Shown here piece by piece: positions 63,301 through 64,000 of a stretch of DNA of 64,000 nt. Each line of letters opens with the position of its first letter. Within the stretch, counting starts at the first letter, position 1. Source of the stretch: Tetrahymena thermophila SB210 (lineage: Eukaryota; Ciliophora; Oligohymenophorea; Hymenostomatida; Tetrahymenidae). A program made the translations under genes and the position numbers. The stretch is taken from NCBI RefSeq assembly GCF_000189635.1, contig NW_002475968.1, positions 62,001 through 126,000 on the forward strand. The letters run 5' to 3'. The notes under the pieces are model-generated. The model ran no database searches. It had not been told where the DNA came from and saw only the letters and a list, made by a program, of their open reading frames with translations.

Positions 63301-64000
63301 AATGTCCTAAGACTCACCAAATTTTAGATAAATAATTTATTGTTTTAAAGGAAATATACTCTATATTTCAGTATAGAAGCTATGTTGAACGAAAATTAGA
63401 AAAAAACAATTTCAGGCCTTTGTAAATTTCTTTAAAATAATATTTACAAAAAAATAATAATTAAAAAAAATTTATAAATAGCAATTTGATTTCTAAAAAT
63501 TAAGATATGAGTAAACTGCTGAAGTAAAATTTGTAAAATGAGAACAGTTAAATTTAGCTTATGTTTGATTCAGATGATCAATATACAAGATCTTCTTATT
63601 ATAATTCTGAAGATCAAGAAGACGATGAATACGAAGAGTGTGATGAAGACCTTTCAAGTTCTAATTCTCCTACAACAAATGCCGATAATACTTCAATGAA
63701 ATCTTCTTTTAATAATTAAAAAAAAAGCCCACTAATGAAAAAGAAGACTTGTAAAAAAAAAGAAGCTTCTAAAAAATATTTAGATAGCAATTTGCTTGGT
63801 GAGGATATTAATTCTTTACTTAATTCAGATGCTTAAAGCAATACTTATAATATGGTTTCAAACTTAGCAAATGAAAATCCTGATTAGAGAAAAAGCTATA
63901 TTAAAAGTTTTAATTTTTCTAATAAAGATAAATCTTTAGATGACATCGAACCACAAAAAAGTTATGCTAATTTAGACACAAGTCATTAATTATCAAATAA
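60385..64000 (+). CDS. CNBD potassium channel with CCHC zinc knuckle, copy 2 (3' end off window)
   Basis: Paralogue of the gene at 47066 with the same exon plan: 60385-61906, 61974-62120, 62255-62426, 62666-63421 and 63482 onward, still open at 64000. Exons 2, 3 and 4 are exactly the same lengths (147, 172, 756 bases) as in copy 1. It keeps PTDTLRVVWDVV (S1), SITTMTTVGYGDIT (filter), RYLNRKNVNVSLKSRIRHYL (C-linker), the CNBD block FGEISFFSGLSRKASARS, whose Glu and Arg match cyclic-nucleotide binders better than copy 1's Asp, and the zinc knuckle CYNCQQIGHISSQC (63264-63305). The acidic start of the tail (MFDSDDQYTRSSYYNSEDQEDD) is also conserved. The N-terminal 200 residues and the tail diverge most; membrane and CNBD parts least. 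Both copies appear functional. Confidence 0.88.
62514..62534. repeat. poly-C / CCT tract in channel 2 intron
   Basis: Fourteen consecutive C (62514-62527) followed by TCCCTCC, inside the third intron (62427-62665). Copy 1's intron has an AAAT microsatellite instead. Homopolymer C of this length is conspicuous in DNA this AT-rich. Confidence 0.9.

Overview
The window looks like nuclear DNA of an oligohymenophorean ciliate, most likely Tetrahymena or a close relative. Every long protein is readable only with the ciliate code, in which TAA and TAG mean glutamine and TGA is the sole stop. The DNA is extremely AT-rich, introns are short GT...AG sequences of almost pure A/T, and several encoded families are ciliate hallmarks. 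The most telling is a guanylyl cyclase fused to a P4-ATPase-like domain. Standard-code ORFs in this window are nearly all fragments of real genes or chance.

Layout. 1.9-3.7 kb (+): two-pass membrane protein of a ciliate family. 6.1-6.7 kb (+): four-pass membrane protein. 7.3-9.2 kb (+): WD-repeat ribosome-biogenesis factor of the WDR74/NSA1 type. 9.6-10.2 kb (+): reading frame with an internal TGA. 12.3-13.9 kb (-): Asn/Ser/Gln-rich hypothetical protein. 15.9-28.8 kb (-): giant guanylyl cyclase. 31.6-40.8 kb (-): about 3000-residue protein with a Gln-rich N-terminal part and a C-terminal RecQ-type helicase fold whose catalytic motifs are all eroded. 41.9-43.1 kb (-): PGPG-repeat axonemal-type protein. 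44.5-45.5 kb (+): acidic hypothetical protein. 45.9-46.6 kb (+): dynactin p27 (DCTN6). 47.1-64.0 kb: a tandemly duplicated locus.

The duplicated locus holds two full-length paralogous potassium channels (47.1-52.1 kb, and 60.4 kb running off the right edge). Each has six membrane segments, a TVGYGD filter, a cyclic-nucleotide-binding domain (CNBD), a CCHC zinc knuckle and a long disordered tail. Between them lie two nearly identical small six-cysteine secreted proteins (54.8 and 58.9 kb). Upstream of each is a decayed, internally deleted remnant of the channel gene (53.2 and 57.5 kb). This suggests an ancestral channel-plus-secreted-protein unit that was amplified and partly decayed.

The cyclase (cGMP source) and the CNBD channels (possible cyclic-nucleotide targets) could act in one pathway; that is inference only. 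Two intergenic islands (4.45 and 30.1 kb) fold on paper into hairpins and may be small RNAs. The two strongest leads are the catalytically eroded RecQ protein and the CNBD channel with a zinc knuckle. Exon boundaries were placed by eye. Those of the NSA1, dynactin, BSDC1-like, small two-exon and channel genes are internally consistent in reading frame; those of the long minus-strand genes are only partly resolved.
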